From a virus, in IMG/VR virus record IMGVR_UViG_3300043420_000984, positions 27,487-91,486 of that record: a DNA stretch of 64,000 bases. The stretch is one strand, 5' to 3'. A model generated the notes under the pieces. The model saw only the letters and a list, made by a program, of their open reading frames with translations. It ran no database searches and was not told where the DNA came from. How positions within the stretch are numbered: position 1 is the stretch's first letter; every line of letters begins with the position of its first letter. This document shows positions 9,931 through 18,651 of the stretch, in pieces. Position numbers and translations under genes: made by a program.

Positions 9931-11340
9931 ATGGCAATCATCTATACCAGTAGAGATCTTCCTGGGACTTATAGTGGATATACTAATACTAATTGGGGTT
10001 TTCTTATGAACTCTTATGCCGTTAGATTTACTCCTGGTGCTGGTGGTCAGGGTGGTGGAGCTTTTGAGGGAGTAACGCATTATTTTGGTGTTAGTGTATA
10101 TTTTCCAAATAGTGGAAATTACACAGTAAGGGCATCTGCTGATAACTTTGGAAGTTTAAGTGTTGCTGGCCAGAGTTGTGCAGTATCTGGACTTGCTAGT
10201 GATTCTTCAACTACACTTTACATAAACAGAGGGACTCATACTGTAAGTGGTAGTGTATATAATTCTTTTCATGGACCTAGCTATGCTACCAATCCTTATG
10301 GTATTGCTTTTACTATTGATGCGCCTCCTCCACCACCAGCACCAACAGTTAGTATTTCTGCTAGTCCATCGGCTATTATTCGGGGGAACTGTGTAACTCT
10401 TACATATTCTTCTTCTGGTGTAAATTTAAGTAGTGCTAGTCTTACTGATGTTAGTGATCCAGGATTTAGTGGGTCAGCAACAGTTTGTCCAAATAGTACT
10501 AGATCATATTCTTATGAAGTTTGTGGTGAGGGTGGTTGTACGACAAGAACAGCAACAGTTACTGTTTATATACCTCCAGTAGTTACTCTATCTTTAAACA
10601 AGACTTCAATTATTGCTGGTCAATGCACCACTCTTAGTTGGTATACGACTGGAGATGCCGATACTATACAGTGGATTTCTGGTTCTATTGATAATCTTAA
10701 TCTTACCAGCAATACAACTGTTTGTCCTGCAGATACAACAACATATACAGCAAAAGTTAGTGGTACTGGTGGTGAAGATACTGATTCCATTACAATAGTC
10801 GTAAATCAGGTCCCAACATTATCTTTTACTTTACCAGATACCATTAATTATGGAGACTCTTTATCTTTCTCATACGAAAGCCAGTATTCTAATACTTTGC
10901 TTGGATATACTGTTTCTTATGTTTATACAGACGATACTACATTTTTAGCAGATGAGATTGATCTTCCAAATCCTTCTTCTAGTGAGTTAAATGGCACAAA
11001 TACTTATGTATCTGGCACTACAACCGCAAATATTTCTTATAACGATTTTGGCCCTAAATTTATTGATATTGTTGTGACTGCCGCTGGAGGAGGCGGTCAA
11101 GTTACTCGAAGTGGAAGAGTTGAGGTTATAATAGATCAATATCCTGAAAATATTATTATTCCAGAAACAGAAGATGTAATCAAAAATCAAGATCCAGTAT
11201 TTACTCCCGAAACCGAAGTTTTATCAGAATTGTTATTAATAAATGACATAGATATTCCAGTTGAAATAAAATCAAATTATCCAATTCAAGTGGATATTAA
11301 CGGACAAGATGACTGGAAAGATGTCAGGCAGATAACTTAA
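9931..11340 (+). CDS. Modular adhesin with third head type, Ig-like repeats and shared C-terminus (469 aa)
   Basis: Residues 1-130 form a distinct beta head (GVSVYFPNSGNYTVRASADN, later GIAFTIDA), ending in a proline linker (PPPPPAP). This looks like a carbohydrate-binding or PA14-like beta sandwich, but no family is claimed. Two Ig-like repeats follow; the second (SLNKTSIIAGQCTTLSW) is almost identical in DNA to the same repeat of the gene at 8501. The C-terminus from PENIIIPETED is nearly the same as at 6772. A purine-rich GAGGAAAA lies just upstream of the start. It probably recognises a host surface ligand. Confidence 0.75.
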   Translation: MAIIYTSRDLPGTYSGYTNTNWGFLMNSYAVRFTPGAGGQGGGAFEGVTHYFGVSVYFPNSGNYTVRASADNFGSLSVAGQSCAVSGLASDSSTTLYINRGTHTVSGSVYNSFHGPSYATNPYGIAFTIDAPPPPPAPTVSISASPSAIIRGNCVTLTYSSSGVNLSSASLTDVSDPGFSGSATVCPNSTRSYSYEVCGEGGCTTRTATVTVYIPPVVTLSLNKTSIIAGQCTTLSWYTTGDADTIQWISGSIDNLNLTSNTTVCPADTTTYTAKVSGTGGEDTDSITIVVNQVPTLSFTLPDTINYGDSLSFSYESQYSNTLLGYTVSYVYTDDTTFLADEIDLPNPSSSELNGTNTYVSGTTTANISYNDFGPKFIDIVVTAAGGGGQVTRSGRVEVIIDQYPENIIIPETEDVIKNQDPVFTPETEVLSELLLINDIDIPVEIKSNYPIQVDINGQDDWKDVRQIT

Positions 11341-11345
11341 TGTGA

Positions 11346-11362
11346 GATAAATACTCTATACT
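11346..11362 (+). promoter_or_regulatory. T4-type late promoter element
   Basis: GATAAATA (11346-11353) fits the cyanophage/T4 late promoter NATAAATA and lies 30 bases before the ATG at 11383. A TATACT -10-like hexamer overlaps just downstream (11357-11362). It probably gives the collar fibre gene its own late transcription start. Confidence 0.55.
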
Positions 11363-11382
11363 GACACCTCTAAGCATCTGGA

Positions 11383-14349
11383 ATGGCGTATCAATATTCT
11401 ACAACACCGTTATATGTCAGAGAAGGTGATTTAATTCAATTTAGATACACCGCTCCTCCTTTTTGGGACTACACGGAAACTATTACAATCCAGATCGGTG
11501 AATTAATTCAATTTTGGTATATTACTACAATACCAGAAGACTTTCAACCAGATCCTTTTCCATTTCAAAAAGTTACTAATGCTGAACTAAGCACGATGTA
11601 CGTATATGGAGATGGTTCTAGGGCAGGAGAAGAAATCGTGACTGTTTCTGGACTAACTCCAACAACCCAGGCTGCAGTTAGCTTAGCATCAAATATTATT
11701 GGAGATGCAAGTGTTTATTCCTTAAGAATTGATTATGACGGTGATGGAACTTGGGATACCGCATGGTTTCAACCAGGAGAGTCTATAGTAGTTGAAAATG
11801 GAGCAAAAATACAGGTAAGATTAACTACTGGTCCAAATTCTAATCAAAATTCTAGATTAACTCTTGGTATTGGACTTGGTTATGAAACATGGAGAGTTCA
11901 AAATAAAGCAATCCCCCTCAATATACCAGAACCATTTCCAGAATTTACTGATTTGACGGGTCAACCAGTTGATACTCCAATTTATAGTAATGTAATCAGA
12001 ATACAAGGACTACTTGGCCCAGCATCGATTTCTGTTGATAATAGTGCAGAATATGCAATATCAAACTCTGATACTACATTTACAAATGATGATGGTTTTG
12101 ATGTATTGAGTGGAGTTACATTTACAAATACTGTTGGAACTATTGATAATGGACAATATTTACAGTTGAAATTGCAGAGTTCTGCAATTCAATTTACTAT
12201 AAATCAGACATCATTAAGTATTGGAGATCAAAGCGACGGATCTGTTTGGGAAGTTACGACTGGGGCAAATCCATCTACTACACCAATTACTTTCTCATTC
12301 CCAGATGTTCTTAGTGCAATCGAAGATTTTTTACAACCATCTCAGGCTAGACCTCTCGGTGGAATAACAGGTCTTGGTGATGGAATTTCTGTGCCAGTTA
12401 CTTTAGTTTCTACAACTGCTTCGGAAGTAAAAATTAAAATTAATAACCAATCGATTGGTGTATTTCCAGCATCTGTTCAAAATGGGGATACTATAACTCT
12501 GTATGCAAAGTCTTCTGCAACTTTTGGTGATCTTGTTGAAACTCAAATTCAAGTTGGAAATCTTGTTATTCCAACTTGGCAGGTTATCACAAATACTGGA
12601 CCAGATTATGATGCTGTATTTACTCCTCCAGCAGACAAGAGTAATGTTGTTCCAGAAAGCTTTGTATCTAGTAGTGTAGTAACAGTTACTGAGATTACTA
12701 GACCAATTACTATTACTGCGACAAACGGAGCTTTAATATCGATTGATTATGACACACCAGTAGAAGGACCAAGAGTATTTGATCCAACTGTAAATAGCAC
12801 TTTCTATCTTGTTTTGCAAGCAAATACGGGGTTGCTCACAGAAGTTGATACAACAGTTGTTGTTGGCACTGAAGCAGAAAATGTTGCTGCAGTGACATTT
12901 ACCTGGACAGTTACTACATATGCTGCTGTTCCACCAGCTGCTACAAATCTTGGTGTTTGGTATAGCAAAAAGACAGAAAAATTTGATGGATATCCTATTG
13001 GTACAGTAATACCTGTTTTAAAGCAAAATGTTATTGTTGGATATGGAGATGTTTCTGGAGATCTTGGTTCTAGATATGCTGGATTTGTTGAATGTGATGG
13101 ATCTTCTTATTCTGTAGATAGGTTCCCAGCACTTTGGGACGTTATTAAAAATACCTATGGTGGAAATGGATCTTATAACGAAGATACTGGAGAATATTCT
13201 GGCAGTTTTAATGTTCCTGATTATAGAAACAGAAGACTAACAGGAACTGGATTTGTTGATGGCACAAATCTTGGATCATCTTTCCTTCCAGTTACTACGG
13301 TAGGTAAAGGTATTTTTGATGTTGGTGCTGAAGGTGGGTATTGGTATTTCGACAAAGTGGATGTTGCTGGATCAGATCCATTGGAACAGGTTGAGGGAAC
13401 TGGAACATCTGGAACAGTTAGCAATTTCTTTACAATTGGAACAGTGAAGGTTTCTGGACTTGAAACTGTTACTGAAAATGTAACTTTTAATGTTAGTGGA
13501 ACTGTTACCGCTCAAGTCGGACCTATAGGAAATACATTAGTGTCTGTCCCACAGCATTCTCACCTTTTTGTTAGTGCTGTAATAGAACAGGATGGTGGAG
13601 ATCCATGTATTCCATGGAGAGCTAGAGCATTATTCTTTACTGGGGATACTGCTGGAAGAGATGATTATCGTGTAGATCCAAATCCAGGATATAGTTCTGA
13701 TAGAATTACCAAATTTAAGCAGTGGGTTAATAATAACCTAGGAGATTTCAATCAAGAAATTGCACTTTATAATCCAGCATATTCTGACCTAGATGTTTTT
13801 GCTTCTCAGATTAATTTTCCATCCCTTCCAGATGCACCTGGATCGGCACCTGAAGTAAATACTGATATTGAATGGATGGTTATCTGGACTAGTCCAGCAT
13901 CAAATTTGGATGGTCCAATCGCTGCGGGAAGATTTACGGATAATAATCTTGAGGTTCAAGGTGGCGCGAATATTGCAACGGGTGTTATTGACACAAACGC
14001 TACAACATTTAGAATTGATTCATATACGCCACCAACTGGATCTACAAATCCTCATAGTCACTATATTACAACAAGTCCAGTTGAAGATCCTAATACAGAT
14101 TATTCTGGTGGAAATACAGACGGTGCTGGCATAATTGGAGCTCCATTTGGTTCTGGTCTGGGTGGAGCGGCAACTAGCATTAATTTATCCTTTAATCAAT
14201 CTGAAGTTAATATAGAACTAACAGATGCTGTTTTTGAACTCAATACAAGTGTAAAGAAACCAGTTCCTGATGTTGCATTGTCGCCGCAAAGACAAGTTCC
14301 AATATTGAACCCATTTCACAAAACTAAATATCTCATTAAAGCATATTGA
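11383..14349 (+). CDS. Large tail fibre protein with internal collar domain (988 aa)
   Basis: The N-terminal half is a series of beta domains containing TITATNGALISIDYD and Ig-like segments. A collar domain lies at about residues 545-625 (RYAGFVECDGSSYSVDRFP, then FNVPDYRNRRLTGTGF). Histidine motifs follow (VPQHSHLFVS and NPHSHYITT), again like metal-binding fibre needles. The C-terminus KTKYLIKAY matches the other collar proteins. It has a late promoter and is followed within 6 bases by a 2OG oxygenase gene, so fibre and oxygenase are probably made together. It is the longest complete fibre gene in the window. Confidence 0.8.
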   Translation: MAYQYSTTPLYVREGDLIQFRYTAPPFWDYTETITIQIGELIQFWYITTIPEDFQPDPFPFQKVTNAELSTMYVYGDGSRAGEEIVTVSGLTPTTQAAVSLASNIIGDASVYSLRIDYDGDGTWDTAWFQPGESIVVENGAKIQVRLTTGPNSNQNSRLTLGIGLGYETWRVQNKAIPLNIPEPFPEFTDLTGQPVDTPIYSNVIRIQGLLGPASISVDNSAEYAISNSDTTFTNDDGFDVLSGVTFTNTVGTIDNGQYLQLKLQSSAIQFTINQTSLSIGDQSDGSVWEVTTGANPSTTPITFSFPDVLSAIEDFLQPSQARPLGGITGLGDGISVPVTLVSTTASEVKIKINNQSIGVFPASVQNGDTITLYAKSSATFGDLVETQIQVGNLVIPTWQVITNTGPDYDAVFTPPADKSNVVPESFVSSSVVTVTEITRPITITATNGALISIDYDTPVEGPRVFDPTVNSTFYLVLQANTGLLTEVDTTVVVGTEAENVAAVTFTWTVTTYAAVPPAATNLGVWYSKKTEKFDGYPIGTVIPVLKQNVIVGYGDVSGDLGSRYAGFVECDGSSYSVDRFPALWDVIKNTYGGNGSYNEDTGEYSGSFNVPDYRNRRLTGTGFVDGTNLGSSFLPVTTVGKGIFDVGAEGGYWYFDKVDVAGSDPLEQVEGTGTSGTVSNFFTIGTVKVSGLETVTENVTFNVSGTVTAQVGPIGNTLVSVPQHSHLFVSAVIEQDGGDPCIPWRARALFFTGDTAGRDDYRVDPNPGYSSDRITKFKQWVNNNLGDFNQEIALYNPAYSDLDVFASQINFPSLPDAPGSAPEVNTDIEWMVIWTSPASNLDGPIAAGRFTDNNLEVQGGANIATGVIDTNATTFRIDSYTPPTGSTNPHSHYITTSPVEDPNTDYSGGNTDGAGIIGAPFGSGLGGAATSINLSFNQSEVNIELTDAVFELNTSVKKPVPDVALSPQRQVPILNPFHKTKYLIKAY

Positions 14350-14354
14350 TTACT

Positions 14355-15020
14355 ATGACTGTTCAACCATTCAGACCAATTGAGTTGATGCAAGATGAAA
14401 GATTGACGAAATCTGATTTTACTGATTTTATTGGTGTTTGGGAAAATTTTATTCCGAGAAATTTTTGTGATAATGTTATTAAATATTTCGAGGACATTTA
14501 TTCTCAGAGGGGATGTTACATTCCCTCGGAAGAAGCACAAGATTTTGGTACATGTGAAGACATTACGAGATCTGAAGATGTTTATGGTGGGGCATTAAAC
14601 AGAAAAGATTATGCTCTTCTGCTTAACTACACAAATCCAGAACTTACATATCAAACAAATCAATTTCTAAAATCCTGCGTTCTCCATTACAGAGAAGTTT
14701 TTCCTCAGTTAAAACAAGCAGCACTTGTTTCTACAGATGTGAAAATTCAGAAAACTCCTCCTGGTGGTGGATATCATTTGTGGCACTATGAAAATAGTAC
14801 TATGAGCCATGCTATGAGGGAATTGACGTGGATGATTTATTTGAATGATATGCCAGAAGGTGATGGTGAAACTGAGTTTTTATATCAGAGAAGAAGAATT
14901 CGTCCCACTGCTGGAACAGTTGTTGTTTGGCCTGCAGGATATACTCACGTTCATAAAGGAAACACTGTATTCGCTCAAGATAAATACATATTGACTGGAT
15001 GGTATATCAAGAATAAGTAA
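14355..15020 (+). CDS. 2OG-Fe(II) oxygenase, prolyl-4-hydroxylase-like (221 aa)
   Basis: Predicted to hydroxylate a substrate using Fe(II), O2 and 2-oxoglutarate. The metal triad is visible: HYE (in LWHYENS, about residue 143) and a distal His in AGYTHVHKGN, followed by a basic residue in DKYILTGW that would bind 2OG. The first acidic ligand is Glu rather than the usual Asp. The gene begins 5 bases after the large fibre gene; I chose the ATG at 14355 over the upstream ATT. Tail fibres are an attractive substrate given the position, but this is inference. Many cyanophages carry such enzymes without a known target. Confidence 0.8.
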   Translation: MTVQPFRPIELMQDERLTKSDFTDFIGVWENFIPRNFCDNVIKYFEDIYSQRGCYIPSEEAQDFGTCEDITRSEDVYGGALNRKDYALLLNYTNPELTYQTNQFLKSCVLHYREVFPQLKQAALVSTDVKIQKTPPGGGYHLWHYENSTMSHAMRELTWMIYLNDMPEGDGETEFLYQRRRIRPTAGTVVVWPAGYTHVHKGNTVFAQDKYILTGWYIKNK

Positions 15021-15029
15021 GGTATCACA

Positions 15030-15929
15030 ATGACTATAATTAAAACATCTGTAATGGAAGTTGATTTTTTAAACGACTTTATTGTAATACTTCCTCATGA
15101 TAAAACCACTATTACTCTAGAGTTGAAAGAGAGATTTCTTTCTTCTCTCGATCCTTTCTGGCATAGCGATAAAGATCAACTTGATTTTTTCCAGGTTTTT
15201 AATACTGGTGAATATTTTTGTCAAAGAAAAAAGCTAAAATATGATTTTGCAGAAAATGTAAGTTATTGGTCTACTTATTCTTTTACTGGTGCAACAAAAG
15301 AACAAGCAGAGGAATTCAAAAATCTATTACAAGATTTCTTTGTTGTTTCGCGTGAAGTAAAATTATCGCAAATTAATCAAGCAATTGAAAAAATCGATAA
15401 AGAATTAATCTTTTTCGAGCAAAGATACGAGAAAAAAATCGCAGAAAAAAATGCAATGCTATCGGCATCTGATTGGAGAGTTCTTCCAGATGTAGAAGAT
15501 TCATATCCTGGCGAAAAAGATATGTGGATTGCTTGGAGAAATGCTTTGAGAAATCAAGTTATTAAGATGCCAAGTGATTTCGAAACTAACTTGGAATTCT
15601 TTAAATACAGCTTCAACATAAAGTATCCAATTGACCCAAAAAATTATTTCAAGAAATACCCAGACGGCAAACTAGAAGATGGATCTCCAGCACCCGCGTT
15701 CTTAGATCAAAACGATCCCAATCAGTGGGTTGGATATGATACGGAAGCTTCTGTTGACTTTGTTAATAAAAGGTTGCTTAATATTATTAGATATGCTGGT
15801 AACTACAAGCCGTCTTATATTAAGATAAAATCATCGATTTTGGAGTTGATGAAAAAACTGCAAGTTGATCAAATTTCTGAAATCGACTGGGATAATTATT
15901 ATGTAGATGAAACTGAAATTGTCCCATGA
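15030..15929 (+). CDS. Protein with tail-fibre-assembly-chaperone-like motif (299 aa)
   Basis: The central region (about residues 138-180) has NAMLSASDWRVLPDVEDSYP then WIAWRNALRNQ. This is the signature order of phage tail assembly chaperones (xxLAxTDWTxLPD...WxxYRQALR, Phage_tail_APC-like). The flanking N- and C-terminal regions are not recognised; residues ~112-140 are predicted helical and charged. Its place just after the fibre genes fits a fibre-folding factor. The gene overlaps the next oxygenase by 4 bases (ATGA). Naming it a chaperone rests on that one motif. Confidence 0.55.
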   Translation: MTIIKTSVMEVDFLNDFIVILPHDKTTITLELKERFLSSLDPFWHSDKDQLDFFQVFNTGEYFCQRKKLKYDFAENVSYWSTYSFTGATKEQAEEFKNLLQDFFVVSREVKLSQINQAIEKIDKELIFFEQRYEKKIAEKNAMLSASDWRVLPDVEDSYPGEKDMWIAWRNALRNQVIKMPSDFETNLEFFKYSFNIKYPIDPKNYFKKYPDGKLEDGSPAPAFLDQNDPNQWVGYDTEASVDFVNKRLLNIIRYAGNYKPSYIKIKSSILELMKKLQVDQISEIDWDNYYVDETEIVP

Positions 15930-16585
15930 TATATGAAATTGATTTATTTGATGATGATAATTTGAAATATATTATCTCTCATTACACTAAAAATAATTTT
16001 ATTGATGGATCAATAAGTAATTCTTCCCCATCAAAGAAAAATATGATGATGCGAGATTGTTATGAATACAGATTGATAAACAAATATTGCAACGAAATAC
16101 TTTTATCTAATTCTCGTTTTAGATCAGTTTTTATTCCAAAGCAAATATCGCAAATGTATTATCTTTGGTATGAAACTGGAATGAAATATGGATATCATAT
16201 TGACAATCATCCTATTGGTGGAGTTAATGCACATTATAGCATGACGTGCTTCTTATCCGACCCAGAAGATTATTCTGGTGGTGAACTAGTTTTAAAGATT
16301 GGATCCAAAGAATTGGAATATAAATTGAAACCTGGGAAAGCAGTTATATATTCAACTGGAATAAAGCATAAGGTGAATGAAGTAACAAGTGGTGACAGAA
16401 AAGTATTTGTATGTTGGATAGAATCTTGTGTGCAAAATAGTTTTATCCGCCAATATCTTATTGACTATGGAAATACAGTATTTGATATGAAAGTGGTTGA
16501 TGATAAAATTGAATGCGCTTCTGAAGTATTGGAAAATTTGGAGCAACTTAGAGTTAATTTAATTAGAGAATATGGATCGTTCTGA
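15926..16585 (+). CDS. PKHD-type 2OG-Fe(II) hydroxylase (YbiX/PiuC-like, 219 aa)
   Basis: The core matches the PKHD-type family. MKYGYHIDNHP carries the HxD metal pair, CFLSDPEDYSGGELVL is the family's signature strand-loop, and KPGKAVIYSTGIKHKVNEV supplies the distal His. Its substrate in phages is unknown; bacterial relatives are linked to iron regulation. It overlaps both its neighbours (15926-15929, and 16572-16585), which suggests tight translational coupling. It is the second of three consecutive but distantly related oxygenases. Confidence 0.85.
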   Translation: MIYEIDLFDDDNLKYIISHYTKNNFIDGSISNSSPSKKNMMMRDCYEYRLINKYCNEILLSNSRFRSVFIPKQISQMYYLWYETGMKYGYHIDNHPIGGVNAHYSMTCFLSDPEDYSGGELVLKIGSKELEYKLKPGKAVIYSTGIKHKVNEVTSGDRKVFVCWIESCVQNSFIRQYLIDYGNTVFDMKVVDDKIECASEVLENLEQLRVNLIREYGSF

Positions 16586-17096
16586 TATTATTGAATATGA
16601 TAACTTTTTTTCTAAAGAAGATTATTCCAAAATACTTGATTGTGTCTACGATGCAAAGTGGAAGTTTGGGCATGGAACATATCCACAATCGGATCCCAGA
16701 TATAAGACAGCATTTCCGTTTTGGGCTATGGGATTTGAAAATAATCCTTTCTTCACGGAATATCTTCTAAATATTATTGAAGAAAAAACAAATCAAAAAT
16801 ATGATTTGTTTGATGTTTATGCCAACGGGCATACCTTTGGGACCAAAGGATCTCTTCACCAAGATTGGTATGATGAACGTGGAAAAACATTTTTATATTA
16901 TGCAAACGAGATGTGGCATGTAGATTGGGGTGGTAAAACTATTTTTGATTTTGGGAATGGGGAATACTATTTCCATATGCCAAAACCAAATTCTGCTATA
17001 TTATTTCCTGGTGTTATCAATCATTCTGCAGAGGGTCCTTCTAGGAGTTTTCCTGGACTTCGTATAACAATTGCTTGGAAGTTGCTAGTAAAATGA
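16572..17096 (+). CDS. 2OG-Fe(II) oxygenase (174 aa)
   Basis: The likely metal triad is HQD (in GSLHQDWYDER), with the distal His in PGVINHSAEGPS and an Arg (GLRITIAW) in the 2OG-binding position. The WGGKTIFDFGNGE strand is typical of phage oxygenases that act on proteins or sugars. It starts inside the preceding gene and its stop overlaps the next ATG. It is only distantly similar to the two upstream oxygenases, so the trio is unlikely to be a recent tandem duplication. Confidence 0.8.
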   Translation: MDRSDIIEYDNFFSKEDYSKILDCVYDAKWKFGHGTYPQSDPRYKTAFPFWAMGFENNPFFTEYLLNIIEEKTNQKYDLFDVYANGHTFGTKGSLHQDWYDERGKTFLYYANEMWHVDWGGKTIFDFGNGEYYFHMPKPNSAILFPGVINHSAEGPSRSFPGLRITIAWKLLVK

Positions 17097-17434
17097 ATAC
17101 CGAATATCAAGTCTATTTTTTTGAAAACTTTATCGAGAAGTATGCACAAGCTACTGGTAAATGTGTTGCGTACATTAGAACATATGGATGGAACAATACA
17201 TCTGATGTTGACAAGATAAACGAATCAATTTCTTTATATGAAAATCTTCTTCCATTGGATTTCATTACAGTAATGAAAAATAGTGAGTTTATATTTGTAG
17301 AAATTGATGATATTGCCGAAGCGGTAGATTTCTTTGAGAGCTATTTCCCAGTGGATCAAGAAAATTGTGAACCAGCGAACTACGTTCACTTTACTTTGTA
17401 TAACAATCTAGGTCAAATAGTACTCTCTAACTAA
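17093..17434 (+). CDS. Unknown protein (113 aa) in oxygenase operon
   Basis: I do not recognise the family. The protein is acidic, with alternating strands and helices (CVAYIRTYGWN, FIFVEIDDIAEAVDFFESYFP), and could be a small alpha/beta fold. I start it at the ATG at 17093, which overlaps the preceding stop (ATGA), rather than at the upstream TTG. It is followed one base later by the next gene. Its co-expression with 2OG enzymes suggests a role in the same fibre or virion pathway. Confidence 0.6.
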   Translation: MNTEYQVYFFENFIEKYAQATGKCVAYIRTYGWNNTSDVDKINESISLYENLLPLDFITVMKNSEFIFVEIDDIAEAVDFFESYFPVDQENCEPANYVHFTLYNNLGQIVLSN

Positions 17435-17435
17435 A

Positions 17436-18317
17436 ATGTTTTCAGACAACTATATTGTATACGATAAATTTAGTCTTTTTGACAAGAAGTATATTTCTAC
17501 TGGAGAAGTGATGCCATGGAGATTTACTTCTTTGTATGATAATTCATACCTACCAGATATTAATGCAGACGTAGCGGATAAATTAAATTTATTTTTTAGA
17601 TATAAGTACATTCATTCAATTGAAAATTTATATGATGAATTTAAGAACTTAATCATAGAACATGATGGTGAAAATATTTTGGAATACAAAATATACAACA
17701 CCATGAAATATGCTACGGTAAATGGACATCGTTCCTTCTGGAACCATTTTACGAGTTCAATCGATTGTCCAGAACTAGATTTATGTCAGGAAAAGATTGA
17801 CCTGATGACAGATGAAACCGATGAATTGTCTACAAATATCGTTCAAATTAACTACACGACTGAAGGAGAATTTAAATCAGTAGTTATTCATGATTTGAAA
17901 TACGATCTCAACAACTATGAAAATAACACTGGTTTGCATTTAGTTAATGAATTATGCAAAAATAATCCTGGGACGTTTAAGGGACTAATCACCCTTTATC
18001 CAAACTCAGATAACATCACTTTTGATTTGATGGGAAATTATGCTCCTTATAGTATAGTTCCTTTCCGTGCTATCGATAAGAAGAGGCATGAAGTATTAGT
18101 GGTTCCTCATTCGAATAATTTTCACAATATCAACTTTAAAAAGATTTTATTTGATAAAGAAATTCTTACACAAGAGCAAGTTGATTACATCGATACGATA
18201 ATTACTGATAATTCTAGATTTGATCTTAGATTTGAAATAGATCAAAATGGAACATTTAACGACATTCGACTAATACATTACCGAGTTTACGAATTCGAGG
18301 ACTTGACAGAGGGTTGA
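17436..18317 (+). CDS. Unknown protein (293 aa), last gene of oxygenase operon
   Basis: No family is recognised. It is an AT-rich gene of the same base composition as the upstream fibre/oxygenase genes and unlike the GC-richer helicase downstream, so it belongs with the left module. GEVMPWRFTSLYDNS, NGHRSFWNHFTSS and RLIHYRVYEFED contain scattered His and Asp. These raise the thought of another degenerate oxygenase-like beta barrel, but no clear HxD triad was found. Confidence 0.55.
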   Translation: MFSDNYIVYDKFSLFDKKYISTGEVMPWRFTSLYDNSYLPDINADVADKLNLFFRYKYIHSIENLYDEFKNLIIEHDGENILEYKIYNTMKYATVNGHRSFWNHFTSSIDCPELDLCQEKIDLMTDETDELSTNIVQINYTTEGEFKSVVIHDLKYDLNNYENNTGLHLVNELCKNNPGTFKGLITLYPNSDNITFDLMGNYAPYSIVPFRAIDKKRHEVLVVPHSNNFHNINFKKILFDKEILTQEQVDYIDTIITDNSRFDLRFEIDQNGTFNDIRLIHYRVYEFEDLTEG

Positions 18318-18354
18318 CACCTGTGCTACTCTAGCAAAGCACAATTGAAACCAC

Positions 18355-18582
18355 ATGAAAGTTCCCACACAACCTGAGCTGATCCATCTTCAACTTCAAG
18401 CTATGTTGCGAGATCACAACATCCCAGAGACTGAGGTGAAGTATCTGGGTGATCGTGAATATACTATTGAGTATCAAGCACATCCTGAATATCATGGTCA
18501 AATCATGCCGTGGTATTTGATTGCAAACGAGCATGAGGTGCCTGTCTGTGATATAGCATCAGTTGATCGCGCGGACGATTGA
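18355..18582 (+). CDS. Unknown small protein (75 aa)
   Basis: A short acidic protein with two tryptophan/tyrosine-rich strands (KYLGDREYTIEYQAHPEYHG, IMPWYLIANEHEVPV). It begins a new transcription unit: the base composition changes here and a TTGACA hexamer lies at 18314-18319, though no good -10 sits 17 bases after it. A terminator and promoter cassette follows the stop directly. Confidence 0.5.
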   Translation: MKVPTQPELIHLQLQAMLRDHNIPETEVKYLGDREYTIEYQAHPEYHGQIMPWYLIANEHEVPVCDIASVDRADD

Positions 18583-18583
18583 A

Positions 18584-18640
18584 CAACTGTCACAGGGGGT
18601 CCAGCACCCCCTTTTTCGTGCCCTATACTATTCTCATCAA
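18584..18640 (+). promoter_or_regulatory. Intergenic cassette: box, terminator hairpin and -10 for the helicase gene
   Basis: An AACTGTCACAGG box is followed by a GGGGGT/ACCCCC stem (18595-18611), five T, and TATACT (18624-18629), 23 bases before the helicase ATG. This is the first copy of a punctuation element that recurs more than twenty times in the window. Confidence 0.65.
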
Positions 18641-18651
18641 CAGCGCACCAG

